The notes under the pieces are model-generated. The model was not told where the DNA came from. It searched no databases and worked only from the letters and a program-made list of their open reading frames with translations. Both the position numbers and the translations under genes were made by a program. Below, one piece after another: positions 14,501 to 26,706 of a DNA stretch of 64,000 nt. Numbering within the stretch: position 1 is the stretch's first letter; each line of letters begins with the position of its first letter. This DNA comes from Hybos culiciformis (lineage: Eukaryota; Arthropoda; Insecta; Diptera; Hybotidae), in assembly GCA_964007475.1 (NCBI GenBank), contig OZ023274.1, positions 27,743,090 through 27,807,089 on the forward strand, given 5' to 3'.

Positions 14501-17500
14501 CTAGATATGTGAACAAATTATAAGCACTTTATCAACTGGTCACATAAATGTATATGCTTGCTGTTCAAATTTTTTATTATTATTTTTTTTTTTTGAAAAT
14601 GAGAATAATAAATCATTAACATAATATTTTGTAAACATATTAAATAGAAAATATATAAATTTGACAATTTGGGTGGCCCTTTTACTGCAGAAAACATGTT
14701 TTTTTTTTATGATTAAGTAATAGACAAATGTTTCTAATTTTTTTTCCTGTGTTGAAAGAAAAAAGGAAAAACTTTTTTTTTTAATATATGATTTTTTTTT
14801 TTGAATGGAAATTAATTTTTATTATTCTGCACAGGTTCACTTTGAGCAATACAAATATTGGATTTTTGTAAAGTTTAGCCTTAGGGAGTCCTTGAAAATT
14901 CCGAAATTTAGCTGAACTTGAAGTAAAAAATAAGTATATAGTTTTACAATAACAATATTTTTAATAAAGTGTCGAAATAAAGTTCTCCGGCTTTGTTAGC
15001 TTTCAAACTTTTTTATATTTCCATCATAAAATAGCAAGTTAATTTCATAATTTAAAATCAATTAAGTATTTGTTTAATTGAAAATAAATTCTTATAAATA
15101 CATTCGTATATTTTTTTAAAACGGGCATCCATATCTCAAAATATGATGCAACCAACTTTAATACATTTTCTAGAGATTTTTTAAGAAATTTTGTAATATT
15201 CAGACAGAATTCTGCTTTCACCACCAAAGATGTACAACAGATAAAATAAGAATTTCACGAATTGCAGAACTGGTTTACTATTTAACTATCTCACATTTTA
15301 GATATGCAACTAAATTGATTATTGGGAAACTAACTAAATGATCGAACAAATATTTGATAAAACAAGAACAGACTTTTATTTAAAGTTATATACCTTGTTT
15401 TACAAATACAACTATTAAAAAATTCATCTCTATACTCTTATATTTATGCCTAATTTTACTTGATTTGCGAGGGAAGATATCATTATAACCATTAAGTAGT
15501 AAATATTAATTTCTTTAGAGAATTTATAAAAATTTACTAAAAAATATAAAAAAAAGCGAAAATTATTTTTATTGTATACATTCAATATAACTTTTTTTTT
15601 TTTAGAAATCTATAGTTTTCTTATGGGAATAAATTTTATACAATTGAAATAAATAAATTTATTGCTCTCACTATATAATATATATGTATGTATAATATAT
15701 ATTTTTTTTTAATAAAATATAATAAAATTATATCCGCCAATATAAAATTGCAAATATAAAAATAATTTTTTTTTTTTTAATTGAAACTAATTTGATTTAT
15801 GAATAAAATAGTAGACTGAAAGATGTTAAGAAAAATTTTTTTTTTTGTTTCACATAAACTATATTAATATTCGTGAAACTGAAAATAGAATATTTTACTA
15901 CTTTTGTTTGTTACTTAATGAACTTTTATGTAGTAAGAACCTCGATGCAAATATTCGGTTAGCTATGTGATCGAAATATTTTTTTATAATTATTTTGTTT
16001 ACAATTTGAAAAGTAAAAAATCAGTCTAATACAACTGAAAATTAATATCAAATGTATAGCAAAAGTAAAATAGGGCATTCAAGTAAACATAATTTTTATA
16101 ATAATTAAGAACTTTTTGATTGATTGTTTAGTTATCTGACAATTTCACATTTATCTTTAATTAAATAATCATTCGATCTAGAATATATAAAAATAAATCC
16201 GTCGAACTGTAATGTATTTATTTATATAAAAAATGTCTGTTATAACTAACTTTAAAGCAATATTTATTATATTAAGCAAAAATATGTCGGTTTTTTAATG
16301 CAAAAGGTTATGTAGACAAATTATTTAGACAGTAAAAACTTTTTCATATTGTACATGTACGGAATAATTACACAGCAATCATTAAATTATGCGGTTTGAG
16401 GCTTATAATGATCATTTAAATAAAAATAAAATCTTCCTTATGTATATAATATCTCATTCTTACATAGGTACATATATATTTAGAATATAAATATATGCAT
16501 TTTTTCTTAACACCTTTAATCTTTTGTGGATGATCTCGTGCATAAAATTTTTATCACTTGCAAAGGATATTATATTAAGAATATTATCGTAATAAAATGG
16601 AACTTACTGATACAACTAAAATCACAATAAAATTTAAAGAAATTTATAATTGGATTGAATTGAAATCTTATTCATATAATTATTATATTTTCAGACTTAC
16701 TTTTACATAACATGAATAGAAGTATTTTCTTCTATTTTACAATATATACTAACATTATTTGTAACGCTCATTTGGGGTATAGAAACAAGCATAAAAATAG
16801 GCTGGTTTGGATTGTGGTCTTATGAAGTTTAATTATAGAATTATAAAGACCGTTTTAGAATATGTAAAATGTTCACTTTAATTCTTGATTTATTCGAATA
16901 TTTTTGATTTCGAATCATGTCCATAAAACACATTATATAAAAATATTATTAACAATTGATTTCAAATCATCATTGCATATATTTTATTATGTTTTAAATT
17001 AGCACAATATAATTTTTTTTTAAGATCTTAAAAAGATTTTCATTTTTTATTACATTTTAATAAAAATTTCAATATCACTTTTAAAAACATAAATTGGGCG
17101 GCAAATAGATACGAATACTACAGATATGCTTTTAGTCAAAACCATGTTATTATACCTACTATTGTATACAGGTACATATTGTTCTTTTTAAAGTAAGTTT
17201 TTGCAGTGATTTTATTTTTGTCGGTACTTCAAAGGCAATAAAAATCTAATTTAATTGAATATTTTTATGTATATGAAAATATAGTCAGACCGATATTTTA
17301 ATGATACACTCTATGTTTACAAATTATTGATCGAAATTTTTTATACTTTATTTTTATATATCGTTAAATTTTCAACAAATAAATTTAAATGTTGAAGGAT
17401 ATTGAATTTTTATTTATATACAATAATATGTTTTTTGTCAATTATAGATTATGCAATATAATGTAAACCAAATCGAACCTCGCAGCTTTTCATTTATTTA

Positions 17501-18716
17501 GCTCTCTAATGTAAACAAATTGCATAAAATCATTTAATTTTTATGATTATAATGTAAATAATTATCGATTTTAATTTCATTTCTGCGAAAAATTATTGAA
17601 TACGGAAATTAATCAACAAAAAAAAAAAATTAAATAATCTCTTAAATTTAAGGATAATAAATTTACAAAAAAAAACTTCATATAGATGTCTATCCAAATA
17701 AAAAAAAACCCAAACAAAGAATAAAAATGAAACTGATATTTATTAGTTACAATGGCAATAAAAAAGGATAATTCAACTCTGGTCATGTGACAGAAAAAAA
17801 AAAAATTTGCATATAAAAAAACAAATTTCGAGTAGGATTTTTATTACTTGAAAAAAAATTTAACAAAAAAAATAATCATTCGGTCCTATCAGTAGCCAAT
17901 AAAAAATGAAAGGTTTGGAATGAAAAATACAAAGACATGAAAAAATAAAAAAAAAAATTAAACTTGGCATGAATATTTAATTACGTCTCGACGAACATCA
18001 TAAATTTTCAGTTTGATGAGTTGATGTTAAGTACGAAAAAAAAAAAAAAAAACAAAATTAACATAAAATAAAAAACTATGGTTAATTTTTTTAATTCTAA
18101 TAGCTTTTTTCTTTCATTAAGAATTTAAAAAAAAAAATTTGCAAACACATCAAGATAAAATCCAATACTAAAATCTCAATTTTCCAATTCTGTGATTATT
18201 AGTTAGATTCATTGAAACGAAACAAAACATATTTTTATTTAAATGAAAACCCAAAGTAAATGAATCTAAATGAATCTTATGGATTATCTGAGAGAGCAAA
18301 AAATTGATTAAAAAAGTTGGTGATAGTTTTAATTGTCATTTTAAAACTTTTTGATTCAAAAACTATCAGAGTATATATTGTTATTTAGATGATAGATATT
18401 CTCAAAAAGGTTATGCTCAGGTGCCATCCTTCTAACTTTCTGTCAACAAACACGTTCTATACGTCATAATTCCCCAATGATATAGAGCTGAATGTTTTTC
18501 AATCAGTTTATCTTTGCATCGCTTTTAAAATTCTGCTATTAATGTCCTTACTTATTCGTTTTTGCTCCTTAATTCAAATTAAGTCCGTTATTCTTCAAGT
18601 ACAAACATTGAGACTTTGAACAGTGGACAAATTGGCAAATTAACACAAATTCTAGTCCGAGGTGGGAATGACAACACCTCTACACCATGACGGTCGACAT
18701 GCTTCATAAGTATGCC
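4609..18716. other. Gene-poor AT-rich DNA
   Basis: No supported coding region. Contents are homopolymers, a long (TA)n block, and decayed repeats. Near 10,890-11,090 TACAATCGG-like and ACACAATCGG-like phrases recur, and near 11,310-11,340 ACATGCGA is doubled, both suggesting old mobile DNA. About 18,420-18,716 is less AT-rich than the surroundings, but it has no reading frame I recognise. Confidence 0.55.
5502..5583. repeat. (TA)n microsatellite, about 41 units
   Basis: An uninterrupted run of about 41 TA dinucleotides. It creates artificial Tyr-Ile open frames on both strands, which should not be taken as genes. Length is likely polymorphic. Confidence 0.97.
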
Positions 18717-19504
18717 CAGGCCCTGAGAGAGCTTCAATGAGGCCCGGGCCCAAAATTTTTTGGGGGCCCTATACCCTTCAATTTATTTTAATCTTAAAAG
18801 AAAATCCAAAAAATTATGTAAAATAATATAAAAATAAAATAATTTTAAAAAGGCCTCGCTTTAGAATTGGCAAATTCCTTAATAATTTTGGGAAAAATCA
18901 AGTTTTCGTGTATAGTCACAATTTATATTTAGATTTGAGAAAACATTTAGTCTTTCTGGAAACATTGGCGATCTGTTAAAAATGTATATTCTCTTCAAGG
19001 TACTAAAGCTTCTTTCAGCGAAAGCAACGGTTCGACTCGAAAATATTCTAATTGACAAATTTGGAAACCGCTGTATTAAATTCGCTTCAAGAATTTTTTT
19101 TTATTAAATTTTCAGGTAATGGATCTATGTCAAAGTTACTTCTATAAATATTCTTTAAAAAAATTTATATTCATCAATTATTTCAATAGAAATTTCCTTT
19201 GAGTATTTTTCTAACAACCGATTCGATGAAACTTTTATTTCTTTCTCAGATATAATCTTCAAATAACCAAATAACTTTAATTAAGTTGCAATTTTCATGC
19301 AATGATTTAAATTGCCTTGATAATCCAGATATTTCAGAATCAATAACACAGAATACAAGAACTTTTTTCTGCTATGTGAATAAATTTTAACCGATTTTTT
19401 AATAGAAAGCTACAAATTTGCTGATTTTTTTTTTAAATTGGGGGCCCCAAAAATCGGGGGCCCATGCCATATGGCCCTGCTGACCCCCCCTCTATCTGGG
19501 CCTG
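18717..19504 (-). mobile_element. hAT transposon remnant with TIRs and 8-bp TSD
   Basis: The left end CAGGCCCTGAGAGAG and the reverse complement of the right end CAGGCCCAGATAGAG differ at two of 15 positions. The element is flanked on both sides by the same 8 bp, AGTATGCC (18709-18716 and 19505-19512), the target-site duplication length expected of hAT transposons. Inside, the minus strand keeps a piece of the transposase C-terminal dimerisation domain. At 788 bp it is far too short for an intact element, so it is an internally deleted, non-autonomous copy. GC-rich GGGGGCCC-type subterminal stretches lie at both ends. Confidence 0.9.
18879..19067 (-). pseudogene. hAT transposase dimerisation-domain fragment
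   Basis: Read on the minus strand, this segment keeps the order of the hAT C-terminal dimerisation domain: FPNLSIRIF, then VAFAERSFSTLK (the family's usual ASAERSFSKLK block), then PERLNVFSNLNI and RKLDF, followed by a stop at 18879-18881. About 60 residues are open. The rest of the transposase (zinc finger and catalytic part) is absent from the 788-bp element, so it cannot be functional. Confidence 0.88.
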
Positions 19505-20318
19505 AGTATGCCTATATACATTGTGCGTCAATTTATAATTTTCAAAGAATATTGTGAATTTTTTATATTATAAATAAAATCAGACGAATTTCTAAATAAA
19601 AATTTTAATCTTTGTTTAAATTTTATTAAATTACAATATTATACGATAATGTGACAATCAAATTATCCGTAATGGGATATTTTAAATTTATGTTAAAGTT
19701 TTACTTAATATATGGCTCTTTCCACTTAATTTTCTAATGCACATTAGAATAAAATATTTTCTTTTACCGGATTTAAAAAAAAAATAAATTTTTTATATAT
19801 TCTTATATAATAAATGTAAGTACTTACATATATTAAATATACATATATATACGTTATTTATTTATATAAATTTTTATTTCATTTAGATATACCTATTTAT
19901 AAATTTAATACGTATAATAGTATCTTCCTATAAAAATCGTAAAATGAAATGACAAGTCTCATAAAATATTTTGAAATGTACACAAAGTTAAGAAATCAGG
20001 TGTACTTTTTAACATTTCAGATTTAAAGAAATTAAATCTGATATACATATTTATATATATACAATTTGCTTTAAAAGAGCAAGGACGTTGTTATTTTTTT
20101 TTTTAAACATTATTAGGTAGTAACTATTATAATATTCTAGTAGGCAAAATAAATGAAATTTATTTGTTTTTCTATATATCGGAAATGTTTATTTTTGCTA
20201 TAACTATTTTATGTGGTATATATTATATATATATACAGGCCCGGCTCGTGGTTTTTTTTGTGTGTGTGCAAGGAATGATTGGCGCCTTTGAAAAAGTTTT
20301 CAATTAGATACTTAAAGG

Positions 20319-21229
20319 CTACAAAAAGCAAACACTAGCTAAATTCCATTTTTCTTGCCCGATAGTTGATCTGAAGTAATTTTTGTACAGTTTTAATTTT
20401 GGAAAAGTTGTCTCACCTTTAGCAACTGAAACGGGTAAAGTTAGTAATACCACAAAGTAAGCATAAATAAGAGAAATTCATTCCATACAAAAAATTCATA
20501 TTAAAAAAACTAAACAAAAAATGACGGTCTAGGTATATGAAATCACTATCCCAATTGTCGGTAATATGGTGTTCGCATTAGGAGAATATTTGTGGAATAT
20601 GCTGTTTTCCGGAATATTTCAGGAATATGAACTGGATTTTTCATATAAAAAATATTCCGGAATTTGTATATTCCACTTTTATATTCCAGTTTGTCAAGTT
20701 TGGAATTCTACATTTCTAGTTACTTTCACTCACTTTTTGAAATTTTGTTAAAGTTGGCAACAATTTTTTTTGTCAAATTCGAGTCAAAATGAAGAAAAAA
20801 CAAAATAAAATTCATAAAAAGCGAGATAAAAAGTCAAAATTTTGAACAACAAACATTTTTTCTCTTTCTCAATTGTTTTTTATACATCATCAAATTCCAG
20901 TTCTCTTCAAATATTGTAATGCGAACGGCAATTTGTTTTCCGGAATATAAGTGGAATTTAAATTATAATGCGAACAAGGTATAATGGGATAACGATTTAA
21001 AATTTTTTGTGTCATATTTTTTGTTAAATTTTTTTAAATTTGAATTTTTTGTATGGAATAAATTTCTAATATTTATACTTCCTTTATGGTAATACCCTTA
21101 AATCAGTGCATTTGGAAAGAGTTCTTCAACATTATTGTTATAAATCCAGTTTAAAATGTTTTCTGGATTAATATCATTTTCAATTTTGCGAGACAACAAT
21201 TTCAGATAATTTTGTAGTTCGTTTGCTCC
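20319..21229 (-). pseudogene. hAT transposase 3' fragment interrupted by a MITE
   Basis: Minus-strand reading begins at 21229 with ELQNYLKLLSRKIE, then INPENILNWIYNN and EELFPNALI, breaks at the MITE, and resumes at 20459 with VLLTLPVSVAKGET, FRSTIGQEKWNLASVCFL and a stop at 20319-20321. Removing the MITE and one copy of its TAATA duplication restores the expected hAT order (LFPN, LLTLPVS, then the C-terminal helix). Only the end of the transposase is present. It is a fossil. Confidence 0.87.
20460..21089. mobile_element. Long-TIR MITE inserted in the hAT copy
   Basis: The 630-bp insert has long inverted ends: left CCACAAAGTAAGCATAAATA, right (reverse complement) CCATAAAGGAAGTATAAATA. The similarity continues for well over 80 bp (shared CATTCCATACAAAAAATTCA-like core), then GTTCGCATTA and ATTCCGGAATAT phrases. 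A 5-bp target duplication TAATA lies at 20455-20459 and 21090-21094. No transposase is seen inside. I cannot assign a superfamily from the ends. Confidence 0.82.
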
Positions 21230-21376
21230 AAAAAATCAAAAACTCAAAAAAAAATTGTATAAATTAATTTTTGTTGAAATTTAAATTTCATATTGGCTTG
21301 TAGGCGCCTTTTCATTACTGGCGCCTACGGCGCCTGTGTGCAGTGCACAGTTCGCACACGCCTCGAGCCGGGCCTG

Positions 21377-23663
21377 TATATATATATATATATATATGTA
21401 TATTTATATATTATATGTACGCGTATAAAAAATATATTTATATATCTTTTCATAATGTTTATTTAAAATCAGAAGTCATATGGATATTTGATATTATTAC
21501 CATAGTTAGTTTCTGTTTTTTTTTTTTTTTTTTTAATATATATAAAATAAAATAGAATGACGTAATTTACGCATTTCTATGTCTCTGTTTAGAATTTATG
21601 AGAATTTTTTTAATTTTTTATTATATAGTTACTGGAAAATTGTTAAATAAAAAAAGTTTTTATTTATATAAAATTCCTTTTAAACTTTAAATTATTTGCA
21701 TATTATTATTATATTTATTTTTTTCGTGAATAATATAATATGAATATGAATAGCGAGTTTTTAACTACATTTTTCTTTACAACATATATAAACTAATCAA
21801 CTTAAAATTCATTATTTTAGTGAAATAAGAAAATGTACTGTCTTAGCGTAATATGTAATTTAAATTCAAACCGTAATATGTAATTTAAATTTTTACCAGC
21901 TTGTTATCGATTGAATAGAACAAATAATTAAATTCACTTTCAAGCTTTAAGTACCTTTAAAAATAATATTGTGTTATAATCTGAAAGCTGTAATTTATAT
22001 TACAATAATTCTGACAAAATTATACCTAAATTAAAACATCTTTAAAAACTTTATGTTATAATTTTTTTCTATAACTATTCGTAATCTATAAATTCAGATT
22101 ATACTAGGAAAGAAAGTAGGTACATGGATTGTAAATTTTTCAAATTTTTAATTGTATAATACATTTATTACAAAAAAAAAATAAACAAAAAATAAATAAG
22201 GAGGAAAACAATTTGTTATTATATGTTTTTAAAACACAAAATAGGTATTAAAAATTTGATTAAAATCTAAACTATACTCTTGTTAACTATTATGTTATGG
22301 TTAATTTTTTTATTTCATTTTATTTTTTTTCACATACAAAAATAAATGATGTTTTGTCTTATGTTTTTTAAAATTAACAATAAATCTGATAAGCAAATTT
22401 GAACAAATATAAAGTCCATTTTAAATCATATTTATTTTATTTTATTTTTCTAATTGACATGTAATGTCCAATAATGCCTTTCGTGTTAAATATACAAAAT
22501 AACTTTGACATTGATAAAATCCTATACGCAATAGATTATAATTCATCCTATCCTATTGTATATGCAATGGAATTTATTCAATTATTTATCATTTGACTTA
22601 AAAAAATTTTGACAAATAATTCTAAGATAATTGCGAAAGACATTGTATCTATCTTCTTCACCTGCAATAGAAGTTTTTGTCGAACAAACATCTCCTACGA
22701 CTATAAATAAAAAACCAGAAAATATATGTATATGTATAGTAAATTCCAATTATCTCAAAATTAAAAATAAAAGAAAATACAATTATTTTGCAATCAAATT
22801 GTAGGCTTTTCAGAGTCTTTTGATTGAGAATATTATTATGCTCAAAACACGTATATACAAATACCAATTTTGATTATTTTTATGTAAATTAAATTAAAAA
22901 CAAAACGATCAAAGATACGCTCGTTTAAGTAATAAATAAAAAAAATAATAATAATTTAACAACATAATAATAATAAAAAAAAAAATCACTCCTTCAGTAG
23001 GCGCAAATATCTGATTTGATTTCATATTGTTTGTAATTAATAATTTTATGTACATATATACAGCTTCCTTTTTATATAAAAAAAAAGACTAAAAATATTT
23101 TTTAAAATTGCCTGAAGGAATCAATGTATATACAACAGCTCAAATTAACATCATACACGAACATCCATTTGAAAAAAGATAAATACCGCGCGCAGTTAAA
23201 CGTAATAAGTTGCAAACTTTATGATTTATCGCGACAACTACATTTCAGTTAGCATGGAAATATATATGCAAACTTTTTAATAAATATATTGTGTTGTGTA
23301 GCCTATGTTTGTTATGTATACGTAAATTTGATGATAATGTGTATTTGATTAGTTTTTTATATTGATAATATGGTAATACAATCGTTTGACTTTCGAGGAT
23401 TTATATGTTTAGTTGAAATGAAAGAACATTGCCTATTTAGATTATCAATGCAGATTTTCGTTAATATTCTATTTGCCTCTGTCTATCGTTTGAATTGCAT
23501 ATTTAATGAGATTTTTCTTGACCCTGTCAGTCAGTGCTTAAATATCTCCTTTAAGTATGCGGAATTGTCGCTAAAACCAAAAATAAATGAATTGAGTCAA
23601 ATTCGTAACAAAAATTTACAAAAAACTCTTTTGTTTAAAAATAATACGGATTTTCAATTGATT
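21377..23663. other. Gene-poor AT-rich DNA
   Basis: I see no supported gene. A 100-codon open frame at 23370-23672 has no recognisable domain and ends inside the hairpin cluster that follows. A motif shared with two other sites (CTCCTTCAG then AGGCGCAAA) lies at 22,989-23,007. Confidence 0.5.
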
Positions 23664-23786
23664 GTCGTCTAGTGTCGCCCAAGCGACTAGACGACAAGTC
23701 GCCTGAAGGCGACAGCAACTTCCATGATACCAAATTGTCGCTTTTGGCGACTGGCGACGGCGACAGCGCCTTCCATGATAAGGGCT
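23664..23786. repeat. Cluster of GTCGC hairpins
   Basis: A CpG-rich island of about 120 bp made of consecutive stem-loops. GTCGTCTAG is answered by CTAGACGAC (23664-23695). GTCGCC-TGAA-GGCGAC forms a perfect hairpin (23698-23713). GTCGC-TTTT-GGCGAC forms another (23737-23751). TTCCATGATA is repeated at 23720 and 23771. This looks like the end of an unidentified transposable element or a structured repeat. No second end was found nearby. Confidence 0.75.
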
Positions 23787-26143
23787 AATATGTAATTACA
23801 TAAAAATTACACAATTTTTAAACAATTAATAATTGGTGAAAATTTAATCAATATTACGCTAGTTTAGATCCTATATATATACTAAAATCTTCTAGTCTGC
23901 CATACATGTACAATGTTATTTCCTTCATCAATAATGAAAAAAAAAAAATAAAAATCATAAAAAATACCAAAAATTAAACACGTTTTAAATGAAAAATGAT
24001 TACGTATGTTATATTCTTTAGTAGAAGATTATAATGTTAATAAAATAACTAATAAATATTATCAGTTATAAGGTAATAAATCTTTCATACGTGTTAAATG
24101 TAATGTTACTTATATAAGAAAAAAATTAACAGTAGAGAGCTTAGTGAATAAATTGAATATTATGTATTGTATATATACATGTACGTACCCACTTTATTTG
24201 AGCACTATTTAAAATATATATGTATATATAAATTTATCATTTTTTGAATTCATGGTAAAGGAAAAAAATAAAAAAAAGATATTGTGAAATAAAATAATGT
24301 AAAAAAAAAACGTGCACCCACGAGATAACTCAATTTTTTTTAACTTGATATTTTTTTTTGTCTGTACTCTGTCTTTTTTTTCGTATAATCAAATAAAGGA
24401 TAATAATTTTGAAACTTGTTGAACCAGTTTTGAATATCATCCAAGTCGATATTAATTTATGATTTCATATATTGTATTCATGTGTAAATTATGTGTAGCA
24501 AATATCATGCAAACTGATTTTTATTTTTTTTTTTTAGAAACTAACATATAGCTTCTATTTTATGAAAAATAAATATTTTGTTTGTTCTGAGTCAATAACT
24601 TTTGTTACCGACAATAGAATCAGGAGAAAACCTTATTATAATTTCATTAAAATTATTTTGAAATTTAATTAATGAATAATAATTAAAACAAAAAACATAA
24701 TTTACATATAACTTCTATAAATCATAAAATTTTTTTTTCTATGCTTAACTTTAATTTGTTAATCATAATAAAACCGTCCTAACTACCTACTATATATTAA
24801 AGAAGAACTTATTATCTCAATAAATCGAGGTCAATTTTAGTGTTTTATGCTATAAAGTCAGCAATTCGACATCGTATCTGTATATATTGTTAAAATCTTT
24901 AATATGTTACCGTGAAAATAAAATATTAGAAATTAATTATTCTTAATTTCCATAATATATAATTATAAAATTTTTAATATATGGTTGCATTTAATAATCA
25001 ATCAATTTCGGTCCCAAATAAAAAATAATATAACCAATAATAATAATAATAATACTCCTATATATAAAATAATTTACCAACATTAAAGAATATTATTTTT
25101 AATGAACTGAGACAAATTGACAAATTATGATATTTTTATTCTTTCAACATTATGATTTATTGAAACAATTCGAAATGAATTTAATTGAAATTCTTTAATC
25201 AATTAATAAAATATATTATTTTCTCATTGATTTCTTTAATATAATAATAATATCTATATATATAAAACAAATATACATATACAAAAAACATTGCTAACTT
25301 ATTTATATAAAAAAAAAACTAATACTACTTATGTTAAACTTATGTTAAATAGATTAAGTTAAAATGTGTATGCCACCCGACTTTTTTGTCGTCATTTTGA
25401 TTATCATAGCCAATTTGATGGCCCTCCAATCAAATAGTCAATTAATTTGGTAACTCACCAATTTGAATGTTTATCTGTAGTTGTTGTCAATTGGATCATA
25501 ATGATCGATCATTCATAAATTTTTTTTTTTTTCTTCGCATTTTTGATAATCTATCATTCAGATATCATAGTCTGGTAATAATTCATGATTCAATTTTTTT
25601 CTTATATTTTTATTTTATATAAAAATATTGAACTTTTTCTTTATTTTGTAATAAAATGAAATTGTTTCAAGTTCAAGAATATCTATCAAAAAATATTTTT
25701 ATTTTTTTTACAACAATTGCAAACTGGAAAAAGTATAACATGAACGACAATTGGCTCAAATCAAAGCAATGTAAATACGTAGCAATGCTATTCAAAAATG
25801 TTTATGTGTGCTAAAGTATCTTTAAAGTATGGAAAAAGTAAAAAAAAATAGAGGTTTACGCAAATAAACTTAATTTTGTCGTATTACAAAGAAAGTTTCA
25901 TTTTGAAAAGGTAAGTCATTTAAAATTTATTGCTTTAATAAAACTAATTTTGATTTCAGAATGCAGAATCAAATTTTAAAAATTGATAATTTTCTCATTT
26001 TATTTAGGATCAAAAATAATTCATCAATTATTTATCATTTAAGTAGTAAACTGCTGTATTGCGAAAGCTTACATTATCACGTAAGGAAAATATTTTTTAT
26101 TTTAAAATAATTTTTTTAATTTTTTATATCACATGCAGAAAAT
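23787..26143. other. Gene-poor AT-rich DNA
   Basis: No supported gene. The DNA is A/T homopolymers and short (TAA)n runs. The final 30 bp before 26144 contain a plausible 3' splice site (ATCACATGCAG) just before the THAP reading frame, so that frame could once have been an exon. Confidence 0.5.
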
Positions 26144-26706
26144 ATGGTAAGGAAATGTTGTGTAAGGGGTTGTGATACCAATTTAAACCGAACGGCTCAT
26201 AAGAACAACAGGGAACGTTCTAGATCGTGCTTCCAATTCCCGAGGGATGAAAATATGATAGAAAAATGGCTTCAGGTAATTCCAACAAACAAAGCAATAA
26301 ATTTAAAAAGTGCAAGAGTGTACATTTTACATTTTGCTCCCCACTTCTTGAAAATATCCACTGCGGTTGAAAATAAACAAGATTCAAGCTAAAGGGCACA
26401 TTTATTACCTGATTATTTCAATAAAAATATTGGTCCACCAAGAAAAACACTCGAACAAAGACTCAAAGAAATTGAAAAAAAAAACAGGAAGAAAAAGAAC
26501 TAAATTTTTACTTAAATGTGAAGAAAAATGATAAAATTGAAAATTATGAATGTTTGATCAAAAATTTAAATAAGATAAATACTAAAGACTGGATGGTTAA
26601 AATAAATGAAAAGGATTTATACTTTATATTAGTTGATAAGACTTTTAACGGCAGTATTGAAATTTGTGTCAGCATTGTAATTTCCTGTGATAAATATTTA
26701 TGTTGA
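26144..26706 (+). pseudogene. THAP-domain protein relic
   Basis: The frame opens with MVRKCCVRGCDTN, the start of a C2CH THAP zinc finger, and continues with SCFQFP (the family's HxFP position) and IEKWLQVIP. The usual VCSxHF block reads VYILHF, so the third zinc ligand Cys is replaced by Tyr. A TAA at 26390-26392 interrupts the frame, yet the same frame continues with LPDYFNKNIGPPRKTLEQRL and a Lys-rich stretch to 26503. A further piece in another frame (26518-26706) contains KDWMVKINEKDLYFILVD, which resembles the segment after the coiled coil in P-element/THAP9-like transposases. I infer a dead THAP transposase or transposase-derived gene. No TIRs were found. Confidence 0.75.

Larger units (their letters stand above)
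20236..21376 (-). mobile_element. Second hAT remnant, split by a MITE
   Basis: Ends match as inverted repeats: left CAGGCCCGGCTCG and right CGAGCCGGGCCTG. Both flanks read TATATATA, consistent with an 8-bp target duplication, though the site itself is TA-repetitive. Without the 630-bp insertion at 20460-21089 the element is about 510 bp. Minus-strand transposase fragments lie on each side of the insertion. The shared CAGGCCC terminus with the element at 18,717 suggests the same broad hAT group. Confidence 0.85.

Noticed and set aside
18420..18716. Less AT-rich stretch left of the first hAT as a possible exon
   Set aside because: Frames on both strands are short and match nothing, and no splice sites frame it.
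20566..20751. Open frame with WNMLFSGIFQEYE
   Set aside because: It lies inside the long-TIR MITE, and the repeated Phe/Tyr/Ser pattern comes from its ATTCCGGAATAT repeats.
23370..23672. 100-codon open frame
   Set aside because: No recognisable domain, no splice context, and it ends within the hairpin cluster.
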